A stretch of DNA of 64,000 bases. It comes from Streptomyces sp. NBC_01707 (GTDB taxonomy: Bacteria; Actinomycetota; Actinomycetes; Streptomycetales; Streptomycetaceae). Of the stretch, positions 33,860-43,144 are shown one piece after another. The stretch spans positions 2,666,001-2,730,000 of the forward strand of contig NZ_CP109190.1 of assembly GCF_041438805.1 (NCBI RefSeq). Reading direction: 5' to 3'. The stretch's first letter is position 1, and each line of letters opens with the position of its first letter. The notes under the pieces are model-generated. The model worked only from the letters and a program-made list of their open reading frames with translations, searched no databases and had not been told where the DNA came from. A program made the position numbers and the translations under genes.

Positions 33860-36259
33860 ATGACGCCCACCGCCACGTACCGGCTTCAGCTCCAGCCCGA
33901 CTTCCCGTTCTCGGCCGCCGGGCGCGCGGTGCCGTATCTCGCCGCGCTCGGCGTATCCCATCTGCATCTGTCCCCGGTCCTCGAAGCCGTGCCCGGCTCC
34001 ACACACGGCTATGACGTCGTCGACCACAGCCGTGTCCGGGCCGAGCTCGGCGGTGAGGAGGGGCTGCGGCAGCTGGCACGCACGGCGCGGGAGCACGGAC
34101 TCGGGCTGGTGGTGGACATCGTGCCGAACCATATGGCCGCTGTCCCCCGGCACAACCGCGCGCTGTGGGAGGTCCTGCGCGAGGGCCCCGGGTCCCCGTA
34201 CGCCCGTTGGTTCGACATCGACTGGGCTGCGGGCGACGGCAAGGTGCTGCTGCCGGTGCTCGGCGGCCGGATCGGCGACGAGAGGGACCGGTTCCGGGTC
34301 GACGGGGAGGTGCTGCACTACGGCGAACAGGAGTTCCCGCTGCGGGCCGGCACCGCCGGTCTGCCGCTGACGAAGCTGCTGGATGCGCAGCACTACCGGC
34401 TCGGCTGGTGGCGACTTGCCCGTACCGAGCTGAACTACCGGCGGTTCTTCACCATCTCCGACCTCATCGGGGTGCGGGTCGAGGATCCAGAGGTATTCGC
34501 CGCCACCCATGACAAGATCCTCGAACTGGTCCGGGACGGTGTGGTCGACGGGCTGCGCATCGACCATCCGGACGGACTCGCCGATCCCGTCTCCTATCTG
34601 GAACGGCTCGACGAGGCGACCGGCGGCCGGTGGACGGTCGTGGAGAAGATCCTCACCGGCACCGAGCCGCTACCGGCGGGCTGGGCCGTCGCCGGTACGA
34701 CCGGGTACGACGCCCTGCACCGGGTCGACGGGCTGTTCATCGACCCGGTGGGCGCCGCCGAGCTGGCCGGCGGGTACCGGAAGTTCGCGAGTCCGGCAGG
34801 AGACCGCGGCGGCTACTGGGCGGCGACGGTCCGCCGGGCTGCGTACCGGGTGGTGACGCATGAGCTGGCCGCCGAGACCGAACACCTGACCAGACTCGCC
34901 GTACGCATCTGCGCCGAGGACCCCTCGCTGCGGGACCACGCCCCCTGGGCGCTGCACACCGCCGTGCGCGAACTGCTCGTCCGGGTTCCGGTCTACCGTC
35001 CGTACGTCACGGCCGGCGGGCCCTGCACGGCGGAGGCGGAGGCGACGCTCCCGGACACGACCGTACGGGAGGCCGGCGCGGTGTTCTCCGTGCCGCAGGA
35101 GGCGGCAGCCGTCGATGTGGTGCGGGATCTGGCGCTCGGGCGGCTCGGTGACGGGCCGGACCGGGCGGCGTTCTGCGCGCGGTTCGCGCAGACCGCGTCC
35201 GCCCTGCGGGCCAAGTCGGTCGAGGACACGGCGTTCTACCGGTACACGCCGCTGATCTCGGCGGCCGAGGTGGGCGGTGACCCCGGGGCCCCGGCGGTGG
35301 CTCCGGAGGAGTTCCATGCGTTCTGTGCCCGGCTGGCACGCGACTGGCCCGCCACCGGCACGGCGCTGACGACCCATGACACCAAGCGCAGTGCGGATGT
35401 GCGGGCCCGGATCGCGGTGCTGTCGGAGTGCCCGGATCGGTGGTCGGAACTGCTGGTGGAGCTGGGGCGGGCGGCGCCGACGGCGACCGCACCCGATCCC
35501 CAGCTGGCCTGGCAGGCCTGGCAGACGGCGTTCGGCTGTGCGGGGGTGCCGGCCGCGGAGAGAGCGCGGCGGTTCGAATCCGCACTGCTGAAGGCGGTTC
35601 GGGAGGCGGGTCTTTTCACCAGCTGGACCGAGCCCGATCCGGTGTACGAGCGAGCGGTGACGGATTTCGTCGCGGCGGGACCGGCCGCAGGCACCGGCCC
35701 GGCGCGGGAGGTACTGGAGCGGTTCGCGGCCGCGCTCGAACCGTTCGCGCAGGCCAACATCGTCGGCGCGGCGCTGGTGCAGCTGACGATGCCGGGGGTG
35801 CCGGACCTGTACCAGGGGACGGAGCAGGAGTACGCCGCTCTCGTCGACCCGGACAACCGGCAGCCGTTCCGGCGCCCACCCGAGGACGGGCCCGTCGGCG
35901 AGAAGGCCGCTCTCACCGCGGCGGCACTCCGGTTGCGGCGCGAGCGGCCGGAGCTTTTCGGCGAATCGGGAACGTACACCCCGCTGACCGCGAAGGGTCC
36001 GGCGGCCGCGCACTGTCTGGCCTTCTGCCGCTCGGGCGAGGTGGTCACGGCGGTGACCAGGCTGTCGCTGCGGCTGGCCGGGGCCGGCGGCTGGCGCGGC
36101 ACGGAGCTGACGCTGCCGGACGACGGAACGTGGACCGATCTGCTGACGTCGGGCCGGGAGTTCTCCGGAGGCACGGTCGCGGTCGCCGAGCTGTTCGCCG
36201 AGCGGCCGGTGGCGCTGCTCAGCCGGGTCGGACGAGGAGGGTCCGCGGACCACGGGTGA
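33860..36259 (+). CDS. treY: Maltooligosyl trehalose synthase
   Basis: This 799-residue GH13 enzyme isomerises the reducing-end alpha-1,4 bond of maltodextrins to alpha-1,1. It has TATYRLQLQPDFPFSAAGRA at the N-terminus, HLHLSPVLEAVPGSTHGYDV, VDIVPNHMA (region I), nucleophile Asp235 in LRIDHPDGLADP, LPAGWAVAGTTGYDALHRV and, late, LYQGTEQEYAALVDPDNR. These are TreY-specific. The ATG at 33860 starts the conserved MTPTATYRL. Its last 41 nt overlap the convergent P450 gene. TreZ, the partner that releases trehalose, is encoded 7 kb downstream. Confidence 0.95.
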   Translation: MTPTATYRLQLQPDFPFSAAGRAVPYLAALGVSHLHLSPVLEAVPGSTHGYDVVDHSRVRAELGGEEGLRQLARTAREHGLGLVVDIVPNHMAAVPRHNRALWEVLREGPGSPYARWFDIDWAAGDGKVLLPVLGGRIGDERDRFRVDGEVLHYGEQEFPLRAGTAGLPLTKLLDAQHYRLGWWRLARTELNYRRFFTISDLIGVRVEDPEVFAATHDKILELVRDGVVDGLRIDHPDGLADPVSYLERLDEATGGRWTVVEKILTGTEPLPAGWAVAGTTGYDALHRVDGLFIDPVGAAELAGGYRKFASPAGDRGGYWAATVRRAAYRVVTHELAAETEHLTRLAVRICAEDPSLRDHAPWALHTAVRELLVRVPVYRPYVTAGGPCTAEAEATLPDTTVREAGAVFSVPQEAAAVDVVRDLALGRLGDGPDRAAFCARFAQTASALRAKSVEDTAFYRYTPLISAAEVGGDPGAPAVAPEEFHAFCARLARDWPATGTALTTHDTKRSADVRARIAVLSECPDRWSELLVELGRAAPTATAPDPQLAWQAWQTAFGCAGVPAAERARRFESALLKAVREAGLFTSWTEPDPVYERAVTDFVAAGPAAGTGPAREVLERFAAALEPFAQANIVGAALVQLTMPGVPDLYQGTEQEYAALVDPDNRQPFRRPPEDGPVGEKAALTAAALRLRRERPELFGESGTYTPLTAKGPAAAHCLAFCRSGEVVTAVTRLSLRLAGAGGWRGTELTLPDDGTWTDLLTSGREFSGGTVAVAELFAERPVALLSRVGRGGSADHG

Positions 36260-37235
36260 TCAGACCGGTGCCGGCCGGTCGGAACCCGTCCGCCCAGCGG
36301 AGCCGGGGCATGGCGTCGAGCAGCGCGCCCACTCCCTGCTCGGCCTCCAGCCGGCCGAGCAGGACGGCCGGGCAGGACTCCGGTCCGGCCGTGGACGTGC
36401 CCTGGTCACGGCGGAAGGGGTCGAACAGGTCCGGTGAGGCGTAGCGCTCCGGATCGCGGCCCGCCGCGCCGATCAGACACGCGACGGGCGCACCGGCGGG
36501 GAGCGTGCCGCCGCTGACCCGGACCTCGGCGACGGTGCGGCGCAGCACGAACTGCACGGGAGGGTCACGGCGCAGCGATTCGGTCCAGGCGCGGTGGGCG
36601 AGGGCGGGTTCGACGCGCAGGGCGGCCAGGAGGTCCGGGTCGTCCAGCACATTGGCGAGGAAGGAGGCGAGCGCTGTTTCCCGGAGGCCGGTCTGCCGGG
36701 TGCAGGGGGCGTTGCGGGGCAGCGGGTACAGCTCCGGGTACGCTCCGGCGCCGACGGGCAGCCAGTGGCAGAACTCCTTGACGAGGTCCGCCTGTTGACG
36801 CCCGGCGATACGGCGGGCGAGGACGTAGGCGGTCCTTTCGACGCGCTCGGTGAGGTGACGGGGCGCGGTCGCTGCCGCACGCGCGATGTCCTGCGGCCGG
36901 GGCTGGCAGAGCAAGCTGCCGTGGCAGAGCCCGCGCGGCGCGGGCCCGCCGCGGGGCGCCCCGTCGTGCGGGAAGCCGGCGAACCGCGGGTCGGTGAGGG
37001 CGGTGGTCACATCGGCGTACCGGCTGAGCAGCCAGGCACCGAGGAGTGCGTCGTAGCTGAGCGGGTACTCCTCGCGCAGCACGCGGTAGAGCCGGTACGG
37101 GTCGTGCGCGGCGCCGGGGGCGAGAAGGCTCGGGCCGGTGCCGGGCCGGGCGGCGCGGCGGCCGGGACCGACTGCGGGCAGGAACGCGGGGACAGACGTG
37201 GGCACGGGTATGCCGTCGGGCTCATCAGCCGGCAT
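36219..37235 (-). CDS. Atypical cytochrome P450
   Basis: This 338-residue P450-like protein is about 60 residues shorter than usual. The I-helix is represented by GLRETALASFLANVLDDPDL, the K-helix by ESLRRDPPVQFVLRRTV (ExxR intact), and the heme region by PESCPAVLLGRLEAEQGV. The Cys and the RLEAE helix remain, but the normal F-x-x-G-x-[HR] lead-in is missing. The N-terminal HxxxR segment of the C-helix is not visible. It may have reduced heme binding or a special role. ATG at 37235 follows AGGGGG, which lies in the arm of a strong hairpin (37242-37285). It overlaps treY by 41 nt. Confidence 0.7.
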   Translation of the reverse strand: MPADEPDGIPVPTSVPAFLPAVGPGRRAARPGTGPSLLAPGAAHDPYRLYRVLREEYPLSYDALLGAWLLSRYADVTTALTDPRFAGFPHDGAPRGGPAPRGLCHGSLLCQPRPQDIARAAATAPRHLTERVERTAYVLARRIAGRQQADLVKEFCHWLPVGAGAYPELYPLPRNAPCTRQTGLRETALASFLANVLDDPDLLAALRVEPALAHRAWTESLRRDPPVQFVLRRTVAEVRVSGGTLPAGAPVACLIGAAGRDPERYASPDLFDPFRRDQGTSTAGPESCPAVLLGRLEAEQGVGALLDAMPRLRWADGFRPAGTGLITRGPRTLLVRPG

Positions 37236-37241
37236 CCGTAC

Positions 37242-37285
37242 CCCCTGGATCGGTGCGCCGCGGTACGGCGCGGATGAATCCAGGG
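37242..37285 (-). promoter_or_regulatory. Double-stem hairpin covering the P450 ribosome-binding site
   Basis: CCCCTGGAT (37242-37250) pairs perfectly with ATCCAGGGG (37277-37285), and inside it GCGCCG (37255-37260) pairs with CGGCGC (37266-37271). In the minus-strand transcript the 3' arm contains the AGGGG of the ribosome-binding site, 6 nt before the P450 ATG. It could mask translation, terminate the FHA transcript or act as an operator. Confidence 0.55.
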
Positions 37286-37388
37286 GACCATCGCGGCGCA
37301 GTCACTGCGCTGGCGGTGCGGCCATTCGGGTGAGGGAGGGGGTGGGGAGCGGCTACCGACCGTGCGATCCGGGGTTGCCCCGTCGGCG

Positions 37389-37982
37389 TCAGACCGGACG
37401 CCCGGGAATCCCGGGGGACTCGGGCGGCTTGAGTACGGGCGCGGAGAGCCGGAAGGTGATCCTGCCGAAGCTCACCTGATCCCCGTCGCGCACCGACACC
37501 GCCCCGGTCACCCGCTGCCCGTTCACGCACGTGCCGTTGGTCGAACCGAGATCGCGCAGGATCCAGCGGCCGCCCTGCACCGTGAGTTCGGCGTGCATCC
37601 GCGAGACGGTCTCGTGGGTGAGCCGCAGTCCGTTCGCCGGGTCGCGGCCGATGAGCACGGGGTAGGGGGTGGGCGCCGGCAGCAGCAGCTTCGGCAGTCG
37701 CTCGGCCTGCCAGGCCCTGCGTACCCGGGCGGGGAACCCGGAGATCGCGCCCACCACCTGGAACAGCCCGCGTGTCCAGCGGCCGTCGGTCCGCAGGTCG
37801 GCGGTGAGTGCCGCCAGCTCCTCCGGGCGGTGGGCGGACAAGGCCAGTTCCATGCGCCGCATGAACGTGTCGTGGGACAGCTTGCCCTGGGCCGCGCCTT
37901 CCCTGAGCACACCGAGAACACGGTCGCGCTGGGCGTCGGAGACCCGCGCGGGATACGTGTGGAACTCGAAGGAGGACGTCAC
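37389..37982 (-). CDS. DUF1707 and FHA domain protein
   Basis: This 197-residue protein has an N-terminal DUF1707 (RVSDAQRDRVLGVLREGAAQ, then KLSHDTFMRRMELALSAHRP, residues about 13-54). The C-terminal forkhead-associated domain contains LIGRDPANGLRLTHETVSRM (about 109-128) and RDLGSTNGTCVNGQRV, including the phosphothreonine-binding Ser/Arg and Asn residues. It should bind a phosphorylated protein, probably a target of a Ser/Thr kinase. DUF1707 is often near membranes or in cell-wall regulation in actinomycetes. It is encoded upstream of the P450, separated by the double hairpin. Confidence 0.9.
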   Translation of the reverse strand: MTSSFEFHTYPARVSDAQRDRVLGVLREGAAQGKLSHDTFMRRMELALSAHRPEELAALTADLRTDGRWTRGLFQVVGAISGFPARVRRAWQAERLPKLLLPAPTPYPVLIGRDPANGLRLTHETVSRMHAELTVQGGRWILRDLGSTNGTCVNGQRVTGAVSVRDGDQVSFGRITFRLSAPVLKPPESPGIPGRPV

Positions 37983-38184
37983 AGGAGCGATTGTCGGGCC
38001 GACCGCCCCGGAGTGTCCAGAACAAGCCTGCTTTCCGCCCGCCTGACCTGCGCGGCACGGTTGCGCAGAACGCTCGTGCCGAAAGTCGGGGGCGGCGTCC
38101 GGGGAACGTTGCTACTGTCTGCCGCCGCATGCCGTGCGGTGAGTACCGGTCGACCGGCACGCCTCGATGAGATGTGGAGACTTG

Positions 38185-39144
38185 GTGACCCCTGAACCAC
38201 TGGAGCTGACTGTCCGTCCGCTCGCCGGGCCCGACGAACTCGGGCTCTTCCGCCGCCTGTTGTACGTCCTCGACCACGAACTGGCCGACGACCTCGCCGC
38301 CGGGCGCCGCCGCCCGGAGTGGCTGTGGGTGGCGCTGCGCGGCGACCGGGTGGTGGCGCGGGCCGGCTGGTGGAGCCAGGGCGGGGACGTACCGCTGGCG
38401 CTCGACTTCTTCGACGTCGACGACACGCTGCCGGAGCCCGAGCGCACCGAGACAGGTGTGCGGCTGCTGGAGGCGGCGACGGCGGCCGTCGTTCCCGCCG
38501 GGGTCCCGCGGCCGGAGTACGGACGTTTCGTACCGCCGGACTGGCGTGAGGACCCGGTGGCCCGCGACGTCGTCGAGGCCCGGATCCGGGTGATGGAGCG
38601 CACCGGTGCGCGCATGCTGGTCGAGCGGCTGCGCCTGGAGTGGCGGGCGGGTACACCGGTCCCGGCCGACACCGGCCGGCTGCGCTTCCGTCCCGTGGCC
38701 GGGCGCGAGGATCTGCTCGCGCTGATGACTCCGGTGATGGAAGGCACCCTCGACGCGCACGGCCAGGAGGACCTCGCGTCGGGCCTGTCCGCGCGCAAGG
38801 CGGCGGAGAAGCACTACGACGAGGAGCTCGCGGAGTACACCACCCCGCGGGAGTGGTGGCGGATCGCCGAACTCCCCGGCGGTGAGCCGGTCGGGTTCGT
38901 GATCCCGGCCCGCAACAGCTACAACCCGATCATCGCGTACATCGGTGTGCTGCCGGCACAGCGCGGTCGCGGCCACATCGACGAGTTGCTCGCCGAGGGC
39001 ACGCGGGTGCTCGCCGCGCAGGACGGCGTGGAGCGGATCCGGGCCGCGACGGACCTCGGCAACGTGCCGATGGCGAAGTCGTTCGAGCGCCTGGGGTACG
39101 TCAACTTCGAGCGCGCGTTCAACATGGTCTGGGACCCGGCATAA
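38185..39144 (+). CDS. GNAT acetyltransferase, two-domain, paralog 1
   Basis: This 319-residue protein has a GNAT core in the C-terminal half: NPIIAYIGVLPAQRGRGHID is the acetyl-CoA loop (R-G-R-G-H), followed by AATDLGNVPMAKSFERLGYV. The N-terminal half (LFRRLLYVLDHELADDLAAG) looks like a degenerate GNAT copy. The GTG at 38185 is chosen because TGGAG lies just upstream. It is paralogous to the next gene, with the same layout and matching blocks (WWSQGGD/WWSGPDD, NVPMAKSF/NAPMAAAF). The substrate is unknown. Confidence 0.8.
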   Translation: MTPEPLELTVRPLAGPDELGLFRRLLYVLDHELADDLAAGRRRPEWLWVALRGDRVVARAGWWSQGGDVPLALDFFDVDDTLPEPERTETGVRLLEAATAAVVPAGVPRPEYGRFVPPDWREDPVARDVVEARIRVMERTGARMLVERLRLEWRAGTPVPADTGRLRFRPVAGREDLLALMTPVMEGTLDAHGQEDLASGLSARKAAEKHYDEELAEYTTPREWWRIAELPGGEPVGFVIPARNSYNPIIAYIGVLPAQRGRGHIDELLAEGTRVLAAQDGVERIRAATDLGNVPMAKSFERLGYVNFERAFNMVWDPA

Positions 39145-39321
39145 ATCGGTGGACCGTGAGCGTGGGGCCGGTTACGGTGGTCACCCGCCCGAGGATCGAG
39201 GAAGGAGGCGAGAACAGTGCGTACCAGTACCACTTCATTCCCGCGCTCCCGTCCCGTTCGCCGGGCGGTTTCGGTTTCGGTCTGACCGGGAGCGCATCGC
39301 TTCTTCCGGAGGACTTCTTCC

Positions 39322-40233
39322 ATGACCGATCTGGTCGTTCGCGCGCTCACCGAGAGCGACGCACATCTTTTCCGCACCCTGCAGGACCCCGGTCTCGTCG
39401 GCCGCGCCCCCTTCGGCCACAGCTATGCCACGGTGCGCGAGGGCGGCGAGTACCGCCCCGAGTGGACCTGGGTCGCTCTGCGCGACGGTGTCGTCGTGGC
39501 CAGGGCCGCCTGGTGGTCGGGGCCCGATGACACCGAGCCGGTGCTGCTCAACTGGTTCGACTTCGCCGACGGCGAGGACGAGGCGGGCAGCGAACTGCTG
39601 CGCCGCGCAACGCTGCACGCCGAGTACGAGCTGATGCTGCCCGCCGACTGGCGGGAGCGGCCCGATGTCACGGCCGCCGCCGAGTCCAGGATCGCCGCCG
39701 CCCGCGCGGCCGGTATGGAGCCGCTGGTGGAGCGATACCGGTACGAGTGGACGCCGGAGTGCGGGCTGCCCGAGCGGCCCGGCCGGCTCGTGTTCCGCCC
39801 GGAGCCGGACGACGCGGTGATCCTCGATGTGTTGCGCCGGGTCCACTCCGTCACGCTGGACGCGCACGCCCGGCGGGCCATCGAGGGCCCCGGCGGACTG
39901 GAGCAGGCGGCGCAGGAGGAGCTCGACTTCTTCCACTGGTGCCCCTCCCCGCGCTCCTGGTGGCAGCTGGCGTGCACCCCCGGCGGCGAGGTGGCCGGCA
40001 TCCAGGTGCCGGCCCGTAACCCGGGCGGTCCGTGCATCGGCTTCATCGGCGTCGTGCCCGAACAGCGTGGCCACGGCTACGGGTACGACCTGCTCGTCGA
40101 GTGCACGCACTTCCTGGCGGCCGAGGGCGCCGAGTTCATCGCGGGCGCCACCGACCGGGGCAATGCGCCGATGGCGGCCGCGTTCGCCCGGGCCGGCCAC
40201 CGGGTCGTACAGGAACGCATCCATCTGGTGTGA
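39322..40233 (+). CDS. GNAT acetyltransferase, two-domain, paralog 2
   Basis: This 303-residue tandem paralog of the preceding gene has a C-terminal acetyl-CoA loop CIGFIGVVPEQRGHGYGYDL and AGATDRGNAPMAAAFARAGH. The N-terminal half (LVVRALTESDAHLFRTLQDP, VALRDGVVVARAAWW) resembles a second GNAT fold. ATG at 39322 follows GGAGGACTTCTTCC. The pair probably arose by duplication; both could modify small amines or peptides. Between them (39145-39321) I see no gene. Confidence 0.82.
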   Translation: MTDLVVRALTESDAHLFRTLQDPGLVGRAPFGHSYATVREGGEYRPEWTWVALRDGVVVARAAWWSGPDDTEPVLLNWFDFADGEDEAGSELLRRATLHAEYELMLPADWRERPDVTAAAESRIAAARAAGMEPLVERYRYEWTPECGLPERPGRLVFRPEPDDAVILDVLRRVHSVTLDAHARRAIEGPGGLEQAAQEELDFFHWCPSPRSWWQLACTPGGEVAGIQVPARNPGGPCIGFIGVVPEQRGHGYGYDLLVECTHFLAAEGAEFIAGATDRGNAPMAAAFARAGHRVVQERIHLV

Positions 40234-40558
40234 GGTTCGAGGTGAGTTCCGCCGGCCGGTCGAGGCGGAGCTGCTGCGCGACGGGGATGGTCGCATCCTC
40301 GCCGCGCGGCCCCACGTCGAGCTTGCAGGTTGCCGCCCACGGCCGCCGTTCCGGTCCCCGCCGGTGTCGGCGCGGTGCGGCCGGTACGTACGCGGGTGCC
40401 CGGTGAACGAAGATCCCCGGCCGGTCCCGGGACCACCACGAAGCGACCATGGCACGAAGTATTGATCGCTCAGGGGGTCGTTCGTAGGATCCGGGCACCT
40501 CCGGGGCACCTCCGACCGTGATGGCTACGCGCACCACCGAGCTGATGGCGAGCGGCCG
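40234..40558. other. 325-nt gap without a supported gene
   Basis: The gap between the second GNAT gene and the MFS gene shows no frame with a start, ribosome-binding site and recognisable product. A frame reading EFRRPVEAELLRDGDGRILA on the plus strand near 40245-40310 looks protein-like but has no start. Tandem copies of GGGCACCTCC lie near 40494-40515. Confidence 0.5.
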
Positions 40559-41785
40559 ATGACCGTGGACGACACCCGAACGGAACCGCAGTCCCGCGTC
40601 GGCGGCGGCTGGATCGGTGGTCTGGTGCTGGCCAACCTGGGCCTGTACATGGCTTTCCTCACCCCGATCCAGGTCCTGCTGGCCGAGCAGATCGACGATC
40701 TGACGACGTCCGGCAAGGAGGTGGCGCTCGGCTGGGCGACCGGTGTCGGGGCGTTGGTCGCGGTGGTCGCCAACCCGGTCGCCGGTGCGCTGTCGGACCG
40801 GACGGTCGGGAGATTCGGGCGACGTCATCCATGGATCGTGGGCGGCGCGCTGGTGGGTGCGGTCGGTCTGGTGGTGACGGCGGCGCAGACGACCGTGGTC
40901 GGGGTGGCGCTGGGCTGGTGTCTCGCGCAGCTGGGGCTGAACGCGATGCTGGCGGGCACGAATGCGGTGGTTCCGGACCAGGTGCCGGTGCGACAGCGGG
41001 CGGCGGTGTCCGGATTCATCGGGATACCGCAGACGCTGGGGCTGGTCCTCGGCGTGCTGCTGGTGTCGGTGGTGGTGACCGGGATCGCCTCGGGGTATCT
41101 GATGCTGGCGGGTCTGGTGGTGCTGTGTGCGGTGCCGTTCGTGCTGCTGACACGTGATCCGGCGGTGCCCGGGATTCCGGCGTCGGCGGTGCGGCTGAAG
41201 GACTTCTGGGTGAGTCCGCGGCTGCATCCGGACTTCGGCTGGGCGTGGCTGACCCGGTTCCTCGTCCAGCTGGGCAATGCGATCGGCACGCTGTATCTGC
41301 TGTATTTCCTCAAGGATGCGGTGCACTACCCGGACCCGGACATGGGTGTGCTGTATCTGACGCTGCTCTACACCGGCGGTGTGGTGGTGACCGCGGTGGC
41401 GGGCGGCATCGTCTCGGACCGGCTGGGCAAGCGGAAGATGATGGTCAGCGTCTGTTCGATGGTGATGGCGGTGGGTTCGCTGCTGCTGACGTTCTGGCAC
41501 ACCTGGCCGGCGGCGATGGGCGCGGCGGTGCTGCTCGGGCTCGGCTACGGGATCTACGTGGCGGTCGACCAGGCGCTGATCACCCAGGTCCTGCCGACGG
41601 CCGAGGACCGGGCGAAGGACCTGGGGGTGATCAATGTCGCCAACTCCGCGCCCCAGGTGCTCGGTCCGGCGCTGGCCGCGCCGATCGTGGCGTACGCGGG
41701 TGGCTACGCGGGGCTGTACCTGGCGTCCACCGTGGTGACTGTGGTGGGCGGAGTGCTGGTGTGGCGGATCAGGTCAGTCCGCTGA
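40559..41785 (+). CDS. MFS transporter, sugar-type
   Basis: This 408-residue membrane protein has about twelve hydrophobic segments. It has GGLVLANLGLYMAFLTPIQV at the start, the loop 2-3 motif GALSDRTVGRFGRRHPWIVG and GTNAVVPDQVPVRQRAAVSG in the middle. The D-R-x-G-R-R-x-P pattern is typical of the major facilitator superfamily and sucrose/glycoside-type carriers. It is convergent with, and overlaps by 12 nt, a GH1 beta-glucosidase gene, so it may import a beta-glucoside or disaccharide. Confidence 0.85.
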   Translation: MTVDDTRTEPQSRVGGGWIGGLVLANLGLYMAFLTPIQVLLAEQIDDLTTSGKEVALGWATGVGALVAVVANPVAGALSDRTVGRFGRRHPWIVGGALVGAVGLVVTAAQTTVVGVALGWCLAQLGLNAMLAGTNAVVPDQVPVRQRAAVSGFIGIPQTLGLVLGVLLVSVVVTGIASGYLMLAGLVVLCAVPFVLLTRDPAVPGIPASAVRLKDFWVSPRLHPDFGWAWLTRFLVQLGNAIGTLYLLYFLKDAVHYPDPDMGVLYLTLLYTGGVVVTAVAGGIVSDRLGKRKMMVSVCSMVMAVGSLLLTFWHTWPAAMGAAVLLGLGYGIYVAVDQALITQVLPTAEDRAKDLGVINVANSAPQVLGPALAAPIVAYAGGYAGLYLASTVVTVVGGVLVWRIRSVR

Positions 41786-43144
41786 CTCCGCGGCCCGTGC
41801 GGCCTTCTGGCTGCGGATGACGTCGCGGTACCAGGCGTACGACTCCTTGGGGGTCCGGCGCAGCGTCTCGTAGTCGATGTGGACGAGGCCGAATCGCTTG
41901 CTGGCGCCCTCGATCCACTCGACGTTGTCGGTCAGCGACCAGGTGAAGTAGCCGCGGACGTCGACGCCCGCGTCGATCGCGGTGCGCAGCGCGCCCAGGT
42001 GGCCTTCGAGGAAGGCGATCCGGCGGGTGTCGGTGACGGCCTCGTCGACGGCGCAGCCGTTCTCGGTGATGTAGAGGGGAGGGAGCCGGTCGCCGTAGCG
42101 GGCCTGCAGCTGGACGAGGGTTTCACGCAGTCCGTCGGGGACGACGGGCCAGCCGAAGTCGGTCTTCTCGTATCCCTCGATCTCGCGGATGCCGAAGGGG
42201 AGTTCGGCGGGCATCCCGAAACCGGAGAACGTTTCGAGGGCGTCCGCCCTGGGGGCGCCGACGAGGGTGGGGTTGTAGTAGTTGACCCCGTACCAGTCGA
42301 GCGGGGTGGAGATCGTCCTGAGGTCGTCCTCGACCGGTCCGGGCATCAGCGCGGCGAAGTTCTCGTCGGGGTAGCGGCCGGTGAGGATCGGGTCGGCGAA
42401 CATCCAGTTGGTGAGCGTGTCGTACAGCTCGGCACCGAACCGGTCCTCCTCCGACTCCCCCGCGGTCCAGACGGGGGCGTGCGAAACGGCGACGCCGATC
42501 TGGGCGGCGCCGGCCGCCCGCAGCGCACGGACGCCCAGACCGTGGGCGAGGAGCTGGTGGTGGGCGGCGGGCAGCGCGTCGAAGAGGAGGGTCCGGCCCG
42601 GGGCGTGCTCACCCAACGCATAGCCGAGCATGGTCACTTCGGCGGGTTCGTTGATGGTGATCCACATGGGTACGCGGTCGGCGAGCCGCTCGGCGACGAT
42701 GCCCGCGTACTCGGCGAAGCGGTAGGCGGTGTCCCGGTTGAGCCAGCCGCCCGCCTCGTCGAGCGGCAGCGGGGTGTCCCAGTGGTAGAGGGTGGGGGCC
42801 GGGGTGATGCCGTGGGCACAGAGTTCGTCGACGAGCCGGTCGTAGAAGTCGAGCCCTGCCGGGTTGACGGCGCCGCTGCCGCCCGGCACCACGCGCGGCC
42901 AGCTGACGGAGAACCGGAAGGCGTCGGCCCCGAGGCCGGCCAGCAGGGCGACGTCCTCGCGGTAGCGCTCGTGGAAACCGGTGCCGCGGCTGGTGTCGGT
43001 GCCGTCCTTGATCCGTCCCGGCTGGGCGGCGAAGGCGTCCCATCCGGACGGGCCCTTGCCGTCGGCGTCGGCCGCTCCTTCGGTCTGGAAGGCGGAGGCG
43101 GAGGCTCCCCAGAGGAATCCCGGCGGGAACGTCGGCACAGTCAT
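41774..43144 (-). CDS. GH1 beta-glucosidase
   Basis: This 456-residue intracellular family-1 glycosidase has no signal peptide. It has FLWGASASAFQTEGA at the N-terminus, DAFRFSVSWPRVVPGGSGAV, acid/base Glu166 in ITINEPAEV, and nucleophile Glu361 in YITENGCAV. GYFTWSLTDNVEWIEGASKR is the aglycone-site signature. It should hydrolyse cellobiose or other beta-glucosides from the imported pool. Convergent with the MFS gene and divergent from treZ (158-nt gap). ATG at 43144. Confidence 0.95.
   Translation of the reverse strand: MTVPTFPPGFLWGASASAFQTEGAADADGKGPSGWDAFAAQPGRIKDGTDTSRGTGFHERYREDVALLAGLGADAFRFSVSWPRVVPGGSGAVNPAGLDFYDRLVDELCAHGITPAPTLYHWDTPLPLDEAGGWLNRDTAYRFAEYAGIVAERLADRVPMWITINEPAEVTMLGYALGEHAPGRTLLFDALPAAHHQLLAHGLGVRALRAAGAAQIGVAVSHAPVWTAGESEEDRFGAELYDTLTNWMFADPILTGRYPDENFAALMPGPVEDDLRTISTPLDWYGVNYYNPTLVGAPRADALETFSGFGMPAELPFGIREIEGYEKTDFGWPVVPDGLRETLVQLQARYGDRLPPLYITENGCAVDEAVTDTRRIAFLEGHLGALRTAIDAGVDVRGYFTWSLTDNVEWIEGASKRFGLVHIDYETLRRTPKESYAWYRDVIRSQKAARAAESAD

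Noticed and set aside
31277..34567. Very long minus-strand open frame antisense to glgX and treY
   Set aside because: It is rich in Arg, Pro, Val and His and lacks domains; it arises from GC bias on the strand opposite real genes, as do other long antisense frames here.
35570..35582. GGTTCGAATCC, another T-loop-like sequence
   Set aside because: It lies inside the treY coding frame, and no tRNA arms pair around it.
40245..40310. Plus frame EFRRPVEAELLRDGDGRILA in the gap before the MFS gene
   Set aside because: It has no start and no family I recognise, and the segment is too short to call a remnant.
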